A stretch of 64,000 nucleotides of DNA, taken from positions 62,001-126,000 of the forward strand of contig CAUJCX010000047.1 in NCBI GenBank assembly GCA_963169235.1, in the 5' to 3' direction. Position numbers and translations under genes: made by a program. This DNA is from Actinomycetota bacterium. Lineage in GTDB: Bacteria > Actinomycetota > Thermoleophilia > Miltoncostaeales > Miltoncostaeaceae. Below the pieces are notes generated by a model. That model was not told where the DNA came from. It worked only from the letters and a program-made list of their open reading frames with translations, and searched no databases. Positions within the stretch are counted from its first letter, which is position 1; every line of letters starts with the position of its first letter. This document shows, piece after piece, positions 25,604 through 33,318 of the stretch.

Positions 25604-27082
25604 CTAGCCCTCCGCGTCCACCGCGGGCTCGGGCACGTCGTGGGCCCCGTGCGCCGCGTGGGCGCCGGCCCCGCGTCCCGACGGCAGCGTCGCCGCCAGC
25701 ACCAGCACGGTCAGCGAGATCAGCGCCGCCAGGCCGAAGGCCCAGCGCATCCCCCCGGCCATGGCGTCGAGGCCCGAGTGGCCCTCACGCACCAGGTCGC
25801 CGGCGTGCGATGACATCACGGTCACCACCAGCGCGGCGCCCGCGGCAGCCGCGAGCTGCTGCACCGTGCCCAGCAGCGAGCTGCCGTGGGAGTAGAGCTG
25901 TGCCGGCAACGCGCCCAGCCCCAGCGTGAACACCGGCGTGAACACGAACGACAGGCACACCAGCATCGCGGTGTAGTCGGCCAGGATCACCCAGTACGGC
26001 GTGTGCATGTCGACCCGCGCCAGCACGGCCAGAAGCAGCGTGCAGCCGATGGCCCCCGGCAGCACCAGCACCCGGGCGCCGTAGCGGTCGTACAGCTTGC
26101 CCACGGTCGGCCCCAGCAGGCCCATCGCGAGGCCGCCGGGCATCAGCATCAGGCCGGTGGCCAGCGTGCTGAGGCCGCGCACGTCCTGCAGGTACAAGGG
26201 CAGCAGGATCATCGCGCCCAGCATCGCCATGAACGCCGCGGCCATCAGGGCCAGCGCGTGGGTGTAGCGGGGGATGGCGAGCGTGGACAGGTTGAGAAGG
26301 GGCGAGCCCTCGCGCGCCAGGCGCACCTGGCGCCAGGCGAACACGGCGATCGCAGCCAGCCCACCGGCGACCATCCACCACGGATCCACCGGCAGCACGG
26401 CGTCGCCGGCGCCCAGCTGGCTGAGCCCGTACACCAGCCCGCCGAAGCCGACCGCGGCCAGCGGCACGGACACCCAGTCGAGGGGCAGCGCCCGCGGCTC
26501 ACCGACGTCGTCCAGGAAGCGCAGGCCCGCCGCGGTCACCACGACGGCGAACGGCAGCACCAGCAGGAAGATCCAGCGCCAGCTCATGAAGTCGAGCACC
26601 AGGCCGGACGCGGTCGGTCCCAGCGCCGGCGCCACCGAGATGGCCATGGTGACGTTGCCCATCACCTTGCCGCGCTCGTCGGCGGGCACGATGGACATCA
26701 GCGTCGTCATCAGCAGCGGCATCATGATCGCGGTGCCGCCCGCCTGCACCACGCGGGCCGCGACCAGCACGGGGAACGACCACGCGGCCGCGGCCAGCAC
26801 GGTGCCGCAGATGAAGATCGACATGGCGGTCAGGAACAGCGCCCGCGTGCGCACGCGCTGCAGCAGCCAGCCGGTGACGGGGATCACGACGGCCATCGCC
26901 AGCATGAACGCCGTCGACAGCCACTGGGCGGCCCGCGCGTCGACGTGGAAGTCGGCCATCAGGCGCGGGATCGCGTTGATCATGATGGTCTCGTTGAGGA
27001 AGACCGTGAACGTGGCGGCCACCAGCGCGGCGATGGTGCGACCGTACGGGCGCGAGGGCACGGGTGCGGGGGTATGGGGCAA
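25604..27082 (-). CDS. MFS exporter, DHA2 (14-helix drug:H+ antiporter) family
   Basis: A 492-residue integral membrane protein with 14 predicted helices. Family motifs are FLNETIMINAIPRLMADF (motif D1-like), AAQWLSTAFMLAMAVVIPVTGWLLQR (motif A) and AISVAPALGPTASGLVLDFMSWRWIFLL (motif C, antiporter signature). It likely exports drugs or metabolites with the proton gradient. TTG at 27082 is chosen with AGAGGA upstream. The start codon overlaps a copy of GCAAAACGGTTC, a word also found in the tandem repeats at 31026-31094. A winged-helix gene lies immediately upstream. Confidence 0.85.
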   Translation of the reverse strand: MPHTPAPVPSRPYGRTIAALVAATFTVFLNETIMINAIPRLMADFHVDARAAQWLSTAFMLAMAVVIPVTGWLLQRVRTRALFLTAMSIFICGTVLAAAAWSFPVLVAARVVQAGGTAIMMPLLMTTLMSIVPADERGKVMGNVTMAISVAPALGPTASGLVLDFMSWRWIFLLVLPFAVVVTAAGLRFLDDVGEPRALPLDWVSVPLAAVGFGGLVYGLSQLGAGDAVLPVDPWWMVAGGLAAIAVFAWRQVRLAREGSPLLNLSTLAIPRYTHALALMAAAFMAMLGAMILLPLYLQDVRGLSTLATGLMLMPGGLAMGLLGPTVGKLYDRYGARVLVLPGAIGCTLLLAVLARVDMHTPYWVILADYTAMLVCLSFVFTPVFTLGLGALPAQLYSHGSSLLGTVQQLAAAAGAALVVTVMSSHAGDLVREGHSGLDAMAGGMRWAFGLAALISLTVLVLAATLPSGRGAGAHAAHGAHDVPEPAVDAEG

Positions 27083-27232
27083 AACGGTTCCTCTCGAAGG
27101 CGACGGCGTGCGCCGCGCCGGCCGTCGGGCCGGGGCGCAGGGGATTCGTATGACCACCGTCGTCAGCGCATCGCCGCGGGATGGTAGCGATCGCCCTCCG
27201 GAAGGTCAACGGCCCGCCGGGGCCGGCCCGCG

Positions 27233-27679
27233 CTAGTTCTGGTCGTCGCCCGGGCCGGGGCCCTGGGCGATGAACTCCAGCAGGTCGTCCACCGTGAACC
27301 GCCCACCGCGCATCGACGCCACCAGGCCGTACACGGTGGCGGTGTGGGGCACCGACAGCACGTGCGCGCGGATGGCCTCGTCGGCCGCGTCGTCGGTGAC
27401 GCGCCGCTTCTGCGTGCCGGCGGCCGTGATGGCGACGCCGTTGGGCTTCACGTCCACCAGCCCGTCGTCCGACAGGCGCCGCAGCATCGCCGCCACGTCG
27501 TCGCCCTCGGCGCCCAGCGCCTCGGCCAGCTCGGTGACCGGCACGGGCCCGTCACCCGCGTCGTCGACGCCGCGCAACACCAGGTACGTGCCGGCCGAGA
27601 GCCCGTTGGCCGCCACCGACTGATCGAGCACCCCCAGGAACTCGGTCAAAAGGGCGATGTCGTCCTCGCTGCGGTACAC
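27233..27679 (-). CDS. winged-helix (MarR-like) protein
   Basis: A 148-residue protein with a plausible winged-helix core: GTYLVLRGVDD, then VPVTELAEALGAEGDDVAAMLRRLSDDGLVDVKPNGVAITAAGTQKRRVT, which has the MarR order of helix-turn-helix, wing and final strand. Helical ends could form a dimer interface. It may regulate the adjacent MFS exporter, a common pairing, but that is inference. GTG at 27679 is chosen, just past the stop of the upstream gene; it has no strong ribosome site. Confidence 0.65.
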   Translation of the reverse strand: MYRSEDDIALLTEFLGVLDQSVAANGLSAGTYLVLRGVDDAGDGPVPVTELAEALGAEGDDVAAMLRRLSDDGLVDVKPNGVAITAAGTQKRRVTDDAADEAIRAHVLSVPHTATVYGLVASMRGGRFTVDDLLEFIAQGPGPGDDQN

Positions 27680-27681
27680 GC

Positions 27682-28008
27682 CTAGGGTCCGTAGCGGTGC
27701 GCCGGGGCCGGCCGCTGCACGCTGGTGGCCGTGCCCGGCCACACGCGGGCGCCGATGCCCAGGTCGTCCAGCATCGCGAGGGCCGAGCGGACGACGCCGA
27801 CGGCCGATCCGCGGCCCTGCACGCGCGCCACCGTGATGGCGAAGTCGTGGTCGCCGGGCCCGAACAGCGGGCGGGGGTTGGTGCGCGCCAGCGCGACCCG
27901 GGCCTCGCCCAGGCGCAGGGAGTCCTCGAGCGCGATGTAGATCACGAGCAGCGACCAGTCGGACGGCAGCTCGCCGACGATGTCGTCGAAGGCGGTGACG
28001 TGGCTCAC
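27682..28008 (-). CDS. small protein of unknown function
   Basis: A 108-residue soluble protein, SHVTAFDDIVGELPSDWSLLVIYIALEDSLRLGEARVALART at the N-terminus, with a predicted alpha/beta fold and no cysteine or catalytic motif. I do not recognise the family. The GTG at 28008 follows a TAACGT box at leaderless spacing. It ends two bases before the start of the winged-helix gene, so the two are probably one unit. Confidence 0.6.
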   Translation of the reverse strand: MSHVTAFDDIVGELPSDWSLLVIYIALEDSLRLGEARVALARTNPRPLFGPGDHDFAITVARVQGRGSAVGVVRSALAMLDDLGIGARVWPGTATSVQRPAPAHRYGP

Positions 28009-28015
28009 GACGGCA

Positions 28016-28021
28016 ACGTTA
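28016..28021 (-). promoter_or_regulatory. leaderless-type -10 box
   Basis: TAACGT on the - strand, 7 bases before the GTG at 28008. Confidence 0.5.
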
Positions 28022-28047
28022 GCAAGCGCGGCGGCGCCGCCACGGGG

Positions 28048-28623
28048 TCACACGACCCCGGCGGGGAAGGGGGCGAGGGCGTCGCGGATGCGGGCGTCCG
28101 CGGCCGCGAACGCGTCGTCGTCCAGCACCGGCGTGCGCGCGCCCGCGACGATGCCGTCGGGCAGCGCGATCCAGCTGACGCAACCACCGTGCTCGGGCTG
28201 CACGTCGAGCACCGGCGGGGAGTCGAGGCGCCAGACCCGCAGCACGGCCGCCCACAGCGGGTGCTTGCGCCGCCATTTGAGGCGCTCGGCGGCATAGTCG
28301 GGCGTGAGGGTGTGCTCCGCGTCGATGGCGGCCAGCGCCTCGTCGTCGCGCAGCGCGTACGACGACCGCAGCTCGGCGTACAGCGCCAGGGGCAGGTGGG
28401 CGGGCTCCTCGCGGTGATCGAGCGACGCTGCGTACCGCGCGTGGAACTCGGGCTTCACCAGCTCGGGCCGCTGGTGCAGGTACGTGGGCATCAGGAAGAA
28501 CCGCGGATGGGGCAGATCGAAGCGCTTCTCGCCGATGCCGCCCTTGCGCACCACCAGCACCTGGTCGCCCGCTCCCAGGGCCTCACACGTGACGCCCCAC
28601 TCCTTCAACGCGAACTCGGTCAT
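28048..28623 (-). CDS. DUF1802 family protein
   Basis: A 191-residue protein beginning FALKEWGVTCEALGAGDQVL, then VVRKGGIGEKRF, and continuing with HPRFFLMPTYLHQRPELVKPE, which matches the DUF1802 family (A-L-K-E-W, R-K-G-G-I, F-x-x-x-P-T-x-x-H-Q). The function is unknown. ATG at 28623 lies 7 bases after a TACCAT box. The gene reads away from the acquired segment at 28654-29888, which has been placed between its promoter and that of mqnE. Confidence 0.8.
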   Translation of the reverse strand: MTEFALKEWGVTCEALGAGDQVLVVRKGGIGEKRFDLPHPRFFLMPTYLHQRPELVKPEFHARYAASLDHREEPAHLPLALYAELRSSYALRDDEALAAIDAEHTLTPDYAAERLKWRRKHPLWAAVLRVWRLDSPPVLDVQPEHGGCVSWIALPDGIVAGARTPVLDDDAFAAADARIRDALAPFPAGVV

Positions 28624-28630
28624 GGGGCCG

Positions 28631-28636
28631 ATGGTA
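28631..28636 (-). promoter_or_regulatory. leaderless-type -10 box of the DUF1802 gene
   Basis: TACCAT on the - strand, 7 bases before the ATG at 28623. Confidence 0.55.
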
Positions 28637-28653
28637 GACCAGCCGACGCGCAT

Positions 28654-28670
28654 CGGGCCGGTGCCGGGGG
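28654..28670 (+). repeat. left 17-bp direct repeat flanking the inserted gene
   Basis: CGGGCCGGTGCCGGGGG, identical to 29872-29888. It ends 2 bases before the stop codon of the lower-GC gene. Confidence 0.7.
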
Positions 28671-28672
28671 CC

Positions 28673-29821
28673 TCACGGGGCGACCAGCCAGGAGACTCCT
28701 GCGAAGACGACGCTTACTAGGAGACCGATGGCGAACGACAACCAGTCGGCTCGGGTGCGAGGGGGCCGTATCACGCAGAAGATCACGGTGAAGGTCGCGA
28801 TCACCATGGCGGCAGACGCTGCCAGGACGGACGTCACTACGTGAGAGTCGTACCGTCCGCCGGCCGACTGAGTCGCGCCCAGCACGGCGCCACCGAGCAG
28901 AGAGATAACCGCCGCAAACAATCCCAGCGTCATCATTTCGCTCCGCGTCGCGCCCTCGAGACGCTCCTCGCTCGTCTGGAGGCGGATCTCGAGGTCGCGT
29001 GCGGACTGTTCGAGATCAGCCCTGAGCGCCATCGCTTGCACGTCCCGAAGGCGCCGAGCGTGCGTCGACGATCCTGCCGGGGCCATGTCAAGAACGATCT
29101 GGGCGAGTCGCCGGGCCTCCTGGAAGTGGCCCAAGACAAGTTGACACCGCGCGCTGAGCATTAGGAAACCCGCGTCCTCGGGATCCAAGTCGACCAGCTC
29201 GGTCATCTCTGACGCGAGCGCGGTGTTGAGCTCTTGGTTCCGAGTGGAAGGGGATCGGGATTCCTGTTCGAGGAGTTGCAGCCGGACGAGCAACGCGCGC
29301 GGACCTACGTCTGGCGTGCCCGCCCCGCCCGTGGTCGATGCGCGTTGGATCGCCCGCCTCGCGTGGGTGATCGCACGCTGGCGCTCGCCCCTTGCATCGC
29401 AGATCTCTGCCTCCCAAACATCGACCAAATAGCCCCATTCCATGGCGCGAAGAGCCGACCAGCGTGCTTTAGACGCTGCGGCGTCACCGATTGCCATCGC
29501 CAACTCGTCCTCAGGGGCGTGACTCGTGGCAATGTCGTCACAGTGATCTAGCCATGCCTCGAGTTCTCGGAACGCGCGCTGTACGCGGTGCCAGCGAACA
29601 CCGATCCAGACGATTCCGAGCATCTCGTCCTCTGAAAGGCGGGGGGTGACGGCCTTCAGTAGGAGTTCGCGCTCCGCAGGTTCGAGCTGGAAGCGAGATT
29701 CAGCGTCCTTGATCCGGCGGAGATAGACCGGTCGGATCGTGCTCGGGGTCAGACCACCCAGCGCTGTGGCCAGTTCACCGAGCTGCCGCTGTAGGGCGTC
29801 GAGGTCTTCCGCGGTCTTCAC
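28673..29821 (-). CDS. helical protein with C-terminal membrane helices, in a lower-GC inserted segment
   Basis: About 382 residues. The first ~270 are soluble and helical, with TPR-like pairs (MLSARCQLVLGHFQEARRLAQIVLDMAP), then a short coiled coil (LEQSARDLEIRLQTSEERLE) and three hydrophobic segments near the end (MTLGLFAAVISLLGGAVLGA, VVTSVLAASAAMVIATFTVIF, WLSFAIGLLVSVVFAGVSWL). No family is recognised. Base composition is visibly lower in GC than its neighbours and codons such as TTA, ATA and CTA types appear. GTG 29821 has AAGGGA 7 bases upstream; TTG 29848 is the longer start. It is alone between two copies of a 17-bp repeat. Confidence 0.65.
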   Translation of the reverse strand: MKTAEDLDALQRQLGELATALGGLTPSTIRPVYLRRIKDAESRFQLEPAERELLLKAVTPRLSEDEMLGIVWIGVRWHRVQRAFRELEAWLDHCDDIATSHAPEDELAMAIGDAAASKARWSALRAMEWGYLVDVWEAEICDARGERQRAITHARRAIQRASTTGGAGTPDVGPRALLVRLQLLEQESRSPSTRNQELNTALASEMTELVDLDPEDAGFLMLSARCQLVLGHFQEARRLAQIVLDMAPAGSSTHARRLRDVQAMALRADLEQSARDLEIRLQTSEERLEGATRSEMMTLGLFAAVISLLGGAVLGATQSAGGRYDSHVVTSVLAASAAMVIATFTVIFCVIRPPRTRADWLSFAIGLLVSVVFAGVSWLVAP

Positions 29822-29871
29822 GTCCTCGTCCCTTCGCCCAAACGTCAAGATGCTCTACAACTACCCTACGC

Positions 29872-29888
29872 CGGGCCGGTGCCGGGGG
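29872..29888 (+). repeat. right 17-bp direct repeat flanking the inserted gene
   Basis: CGGGCCGGTGCCGGGGG, identical to 28654-28670. It lies upstream of the inserted gene and 19 bases before the mqnE -10 box. Confidence 0.7.
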
Positions 29889-29907
29889 GAGCGGCGTGAG
29901 CGCTTGA

Positions 29908-29913
29908 TACCCT
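29908..29913 (+). promoter_or_regulatory. leaderless-type -10 box of mqnE
   Basis: TACCCT preceded by TGA, 6 bases before the ATG at 29920. Confidence 0.6.
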
Positions 29914-29919
29914 GCGGGC

Positions 29920-31005
29920 ATGATCGATGCCATCCTTTCCCGCGCCGCCGACGGCGAGCGCATCACGCCCGACGAGGCCATCGCGCTGTACGAGCAGGCC
30001 CCCCTCAAGGATCTCGGCGCCGCCGCCGACGCCGTGACCCGGCGCCGCTACGGGGGTGACGTCACGTACAACGTCAACGCGCACCTCAACCCCACCAACA
30101 TCTGCGTGGTGGGCTGCGGGTTCTGCGCGTTCGCCGTGTGGACCGAGAACGACCCGCGGGCGTACGCCTACAGCGTCGATCAGCTGGTCGAGCGCGCGGG
30201 GCAGATGGTGGGGGAGGGCATCACCGAGCTCCACATCGTCGGCGGCATGACCAAGGAATACGACCTGCCGTACTACGAGGACCTGTTCCGCGAGCTGAAG
30301 GCCGCCTACCCGCAGGTGTCGCTGACGGCCCTCACCGCGGTGGAGATCGACTTCGTGGCCCGGGTGTCGAAGGTGTCGCACGCCGAGGCGCTCGAGCGCA
30401 CGCGCGCCGCGGGCCACGACACGATGCCGGGCGGCGGCGCTGAGGTGTTCGCCAAGCGCGTGCGCAAGATCATCGCCGACCGCAAGGTGCCCTCCGAGAC
30501 GTGGCTCGACGTGCACCGCGAGGCGCACGGGCAGGGCATGCGCACCAACGCCACCCTGCTGTTCGGCCACTTCGAGACGCCCGCCGAGCAGGTGGACCAC
30601 ATGCGCCAGCTGCGTGAGCTGCAGGACGACACCCAGGGGTTCCAGGCGTTCATCCCGCTGCCGTTCCTGCCGGGCAACACCGAGTTCGCGTACCTGCCGG
30701 GCCCCAACCGCGAGGAGAAGCTGCGCACCATCGCGACGGCGCGCCTGTTCCTCGACAACTTCCCCCACATCAAGGGCCACTGGGTGATGCTGGGCGAGGA
30801 GATCACCAGCGAGGCGCTGGGCTTCGGGCTGGACGACCTGTCCGGCACGCTGGGCGAGGAGCGCATCGCGCACGCCACCACGGTGCAGACGCCGCTGGGC
30901 CTGTCGCAGGAGCGCATCAGCGACCTGGTGCGCGCCGGGGGCAAGACCCCGGTGGAGCGCGACACGCTGTACAACCGGGTCGAGCGGGAGTCGGTCACCG
31001 CGTAG
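29920..31005 (+). CDS. mqnE: aminofutalosine synthase (radical SAM)
   Basis: A 361-residue radical SAM enzyme. The [4Fe-4S] cluster motif C-x3-C-x2-C is NICVVGCGFCAF near residue 60. LTALTAVEIDFVARVSKVSHAEALERTRAAGHDTMPGGGAEVF, WLDVHREAHGQGMRTNATLLFGHFET and GFQAFIPLPFLPGNTEF match MqnE rather than the related MqnC. It joins a chorismate-derived enolpyruvyl benzoate with adenosine in the futalosine route to menaquinone. No other mqn gene is in the window. Confidence 0.9.
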   Translation: MIDAILSRAADGERITPDEAIALYEQAPLKDLGAAADAVTRRRYGGDVTYNVNAHLNPTNICVVGCGFCAFAVWTENDPRAYAYSVDQLVERAGQMVGEGITELHIVGGMTKEYDLPYYEDLFRELKAAYPQVSLTALTAVEIDFVARVSKVSHAEALERTRAAGHDTMPGGGAEVFAKRVRKIIADRKVPSETWLDVHREAHGQGMRTNATLLFGHFETPAEQVDHMRQLRELQDDTQGFQAFIPLPFLPGNTEFAYLPGPNREEKLRTIATARLFLDNFPHIKGHWVMLGEEITSEALGFGLDDLSGTLGEERIAHATTVQTPLGLSQERISDLVRAGGKTPVERDTLYNRVERESVTA

Positions 31006-31025
31006 CCCGTTCGCGACGCGGTCCC

Positions 31026-31094
31026 GTGTGAGCCGACAAAACGGTTCCGTTTGAGCGTGCAAAACGGTTCTGTGTGAGCGTGCGAAACGGCTCC
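31026..31094. repeat. three tandem 23-bp repeats downstream of mqnE
   Basis: Units at 31026-31048, 31049-31071 and 31072-31094 share the frame GTnTGAGC followed by a core of AAAACGGTTC; the third is more diverged. Junctions create the palindrome AAACGG-TT-CCGTTT at 31039-31052. There are no unique spacers. Confidence 0.85.
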
Positions 31095-31109
31095 GCGGTG
31101 GCGGAGCCG
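31088..31109. terminator. hairpin between convergent mqnE and phosphoesterase genes
   Basis: CGGCTCCGC (31088-31096) pairs perfectly with GCGGAGCCG (31101-31109) around a 4-base loop. It overlaps the third tandem repeat and lacks a T-run. Confidence 0.55.
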
Positions 31110-31131
31110 AGACGCACGCGGGGCTGTCAGG

Positions 31132-31839
31132 TCAGGCGTACACCCGCTGGACGGTGACGCCGCCGTCGTCGGCCAGCTCCACGAGCTGCGCGCCGGTCCC
31201 GGTGGGCATGAACGTCCACTCCCGCCCGCGATGGCGCAGCGCGTAGAACACCCCCGGCCCGCCCAGAAGGCGCACCCGCCCGCCGGCCAGCGACGCGTCG
31301 TACACCTCGTGCGTGTGCCCGCTCAGCACCACCACGGGCTGCCCCGTGGCCGCCAGATCGGTCTCCGCGGCGGGGCCGTGCTCGAGCCGGAACCAGTGGT
31401 GCGCGCTGTGCGAGCGGATGGGGTGGTGCATCAGCACCAGCGTCGGTCCATCGAGGGCGGCGACCGCCTCGGCGAGCTCGTCGCAGCGACCCTCCACGTG
31501 CCCGGGGATGACGGTGTCGACACCCACCACGCGCCAGGGGCCCACGCGCGCGTCGGGGCGGCCGAAGACCCCGCGCACCACCGCGGGGTCGTCGTGGTTG
31601 CCCGGCACGGCGACGACGGGGCCCAGAGCCGCCAGCCGCTCGCGCACGGCCCGCACCGCGTGGGCCGAGCCGTCGTCGGCGACGTCGCCGGTGTGCACGA
31701 TCAGGTCGGGCGCGAAGTCCTCGGCCGCGACGGCGTCGAGCACGGCCTCCAGGCGCGCCGCGGTGTCGATCTCGGGGTGCTCCGACACGCTTCCGGGGGC
31801 CGTGAAGTGGGTGTCGGTGATGTGCAGGACGCGGTGCAT
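31132..31839 (-). CDS. calcineurin-like metallophosphoesterase
   Basis: A 235-residue two-metal phosphoesterase. The full motif set is present: DTHF near the N-terminus (D-x-H), HTGDVADDG (GD), VPGNHDD (GNHD), MHHPI and SGHTHE (GHTH). This arrangement resembles CpdA-like cyclic-nucleotide phosphodiesterases and Icc-family enzymes, but the substrate cannot be read from sequence. It ends downstream of the tandem repeats and starts 10 bases past the end of the ABC permease gene, so it is likely in the same transcript. Confidence 0.85.
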   Translation of the reverse strand: MHRVLHITDTHFTAPGSVSEHPEIDTAARLEAVLDAVAAEDFAPDLIVHTGDVADDGSAHAVRAVRERLAALGPVVAVPGNHDDPAVVRGVFGRPDARVGPWRVVGVDTVIPGHVEGRCDELAEAVAALDGPTLVLMHHPIRSHSAHHWFRLEHGPAAETDLAATGQPVVVLSGHTHEVYDASLAGGRVRLLGGPGVFYALRHRGREWTFMPTGTGAQLVELADDGGVTVQRVYA

Positions 31840-31849
31840 CGCAGCCCGC

Positions 31850-32668
31850 TCAGAGCTGGCGCCGGCCGAGGCCGACGGTGGTGAGCCACATCAGCGCCAC
31901 CAGCCACACCAGCGTCCACACCACGCTGAGCCAGTGCGACGCGGGCACGATGACCGGCAGGTTGTTGACCTCCAGGTGGGGGGCCGCGAGGCTTGTGATG
32001 CCGCGGCGCTGGTGGTCCTCCATCATGGGCGACACGATGCTGCGGGGAAGCGCGACGTAGAACGGCGTGATCAGGTGCGACTGGCTGGCCGCGATGGCGT
32101 GCTGGTCGAGCGCGGCCTTCAGGTTCACGAGCGCCTGGGCCGCGACGTACGCCATCACCCCGAACACCCCGGCCGCCACCGACCCGATGAGCGACGCCAT
32201 CAGCGCCGCGGCGCACAGGGCGAGGCCGGTGTTGAGGGTCATCGCGAGCGCGTGCCCGGTGAGGAGGGGGTCGTACCCCCATCCCAGCGTCACGGAGCCG
32301 ATCTCGAGCACCGCCCACCACAACAGCATGATCGCGGCCAGCGTCGCGAGGCGGGTCAGCACCCGCGCCACGGCGATGCCCGCGCGGCCGGCCCCGGCCA
32401 CCTGCAAGAGCCCCAGGTACCCGGAGTGCGCGTCGCGCGGGAACGCGGTGGCGCCCAGTGCCACGGCGGCGGCGAGGCCTCCCAGCAGCAGCAGCGACGC
32501 GCCGCCGGCCTGGAGGGCGTCCTGGCGGGCGATCACGCCGTCCCGCCCGTGGGCGAGCACCACGATCACCGTGGCCCAGGCGGCGCCGGCGGCCGCGATG
32601 AGCCACACCAGGCGCGACCGCAGCGCCAGCACGTCCTCGGCGCGCGCGAGGCTGACGAGGGCGCTCAT
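31850..32668 (-). CDS. ABC-2-like membrane protein
   Basis: A 272-residue protein with six predicted helices (for example LRSRLVWLIAAAGAAWATVIVVLA, LLLLGGLAAAVALGATAF, LALCAAALMASLIGSVAAGVFGVMAYVAAQAL, LSVVWTLVWLVALMWLTTVGL). The layout and partner gene fit an ABC-2 permease. GGAGGAGGGCGT directly precedes ATG 32668, a strong ribosome site overlapping the end of the ATP-binding-protein gene. Substrate unknown. Confidence 0.75.
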   Translation of the reverse strand: MSALVSLARAEDVLALRSRLVWLIAAAGAAWATVIVVLAHGRDGVIARQDALQAGGASLLLLGGLAAAVALGATAFPRDAHSGYLGLLQVAGAGRAGIAVARVLTRLATLAAIMLLWWAVLEIGSVTLGWGYDPLLTGHALAMTLNTGLALCAAALMASLIGSVAAGVFGVMAYVAAQALVNLKAALDQHAIAASQSHLITPFYVALPRSIVSPMMEDHQRRGITSLAAPHLEVNNLPVIVPASHWLSVVWTLVWLVALMWLTTVGLGRRQL

Positions 32669-33318
32669 ACGCCCTCCTCCTCGTCGGGCGCGCCGGGCAG
32701 GGTCACCAGCGGGCCCACCACGTCCGGGAAGCCGCCGGGGTCGGGGCTGGCCACCACCACGGTGGCGCCCCGCGCGCGGGCGGCACGCAGCGCGGCGACC
32801 GTCTCGGGGTACTCCCACGGATCGTCCAGCACCACGAGCTCGGGATCACCCACCAGCGCCACGGCGAGCGCCAGCCGGCGGACGTCGCCCAGCTCCAGGC
32901 CGCCCGTCTGCCGGCGGTCGCCCGGCTCGAGCCCGGCGGCGCGCAGGGCCCGGGCGGCGTCGTCGGGGCCCCGTCCCCGCAGGCGCGCCACCAAGAGCGC
33001 CGCCTCGGCCACGGTGAGGCGGCCCGGGAACGGGCGCCGGGCCGGCGCGTACCCCACCCGGCCGCGCAGGCCGGGATCGTCCGGGGCCAGGCCCAGCACC
33101 TCCACCGAGCCCGAGAACGGCTTCAGGAGGCCGGTGAGGGCGCGGGTGGCGGCTGCCAGGGCGGCGGCGCCGGGAGCCGTCAGCACCACGCCGCCCCCCA
33201 CGGGCACGCGCAGGCTGAACGCCTCCACCGACGGGGCCGGCGTGCCCGGAAACCGCAGCACGGCGTCCTCGACCATGACCGCCGCGTCCGGGGCGGCAAC
33301 GAGCGCGGTGTCCGTCAC
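32665..33318 (-). CDS. degenerate ABC ATP-binding-like protein
   Basis: About 217 residues with the fold of an ABC ATPase but key residues missing. The Walker A position reads TAPGAAALAAATRALTG, with no GK[S/T]. A signature-like segment (GGLELGDVRRLALAVALVGDPELVVLDDP) and Walker B-like VVLDDP remain, and Glu after Walker B is replaced. It therefore probably cannot hydrolyse ATP in the standard way and may act as a structural or regulatory subunit of the adjacent permease. It overlaps the phosphohexomutase gene (GTGA). Confidence 0.7.
   Translation of the reverse strand: MTDTALVAAPDAAVMVEDAVLRFPGTPAPSVEAFSLRVPVGGGVVLTAPGAAALAAATRALTGLLKPFSGSVEVLGLAPDDPGLRGRVGYAPARRPFPGRLTVAEAALLVARLRGRGPDDAARALRAAGLEPGDRRQTGGLELGDVRRLALAVALVGDPELVVLDDPWEYPETVAALRAARARGATVVVASPDPGGFPDVVGPLVTLPGAPDEEEGV

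Noticed and set aside
28654-29888. Insertion sequence
   Set aside because: Between the 17-bp direct repeats there is only one gene with membrane helices. No transposase motif or terminal inverted repeat is visible, and 17 bp is longer than usual target duplications.
31026-31094. CRISPR array
   Set aside because: The three 23-bp units abut directly with no unique spacers, and there are no cas genes nearby.
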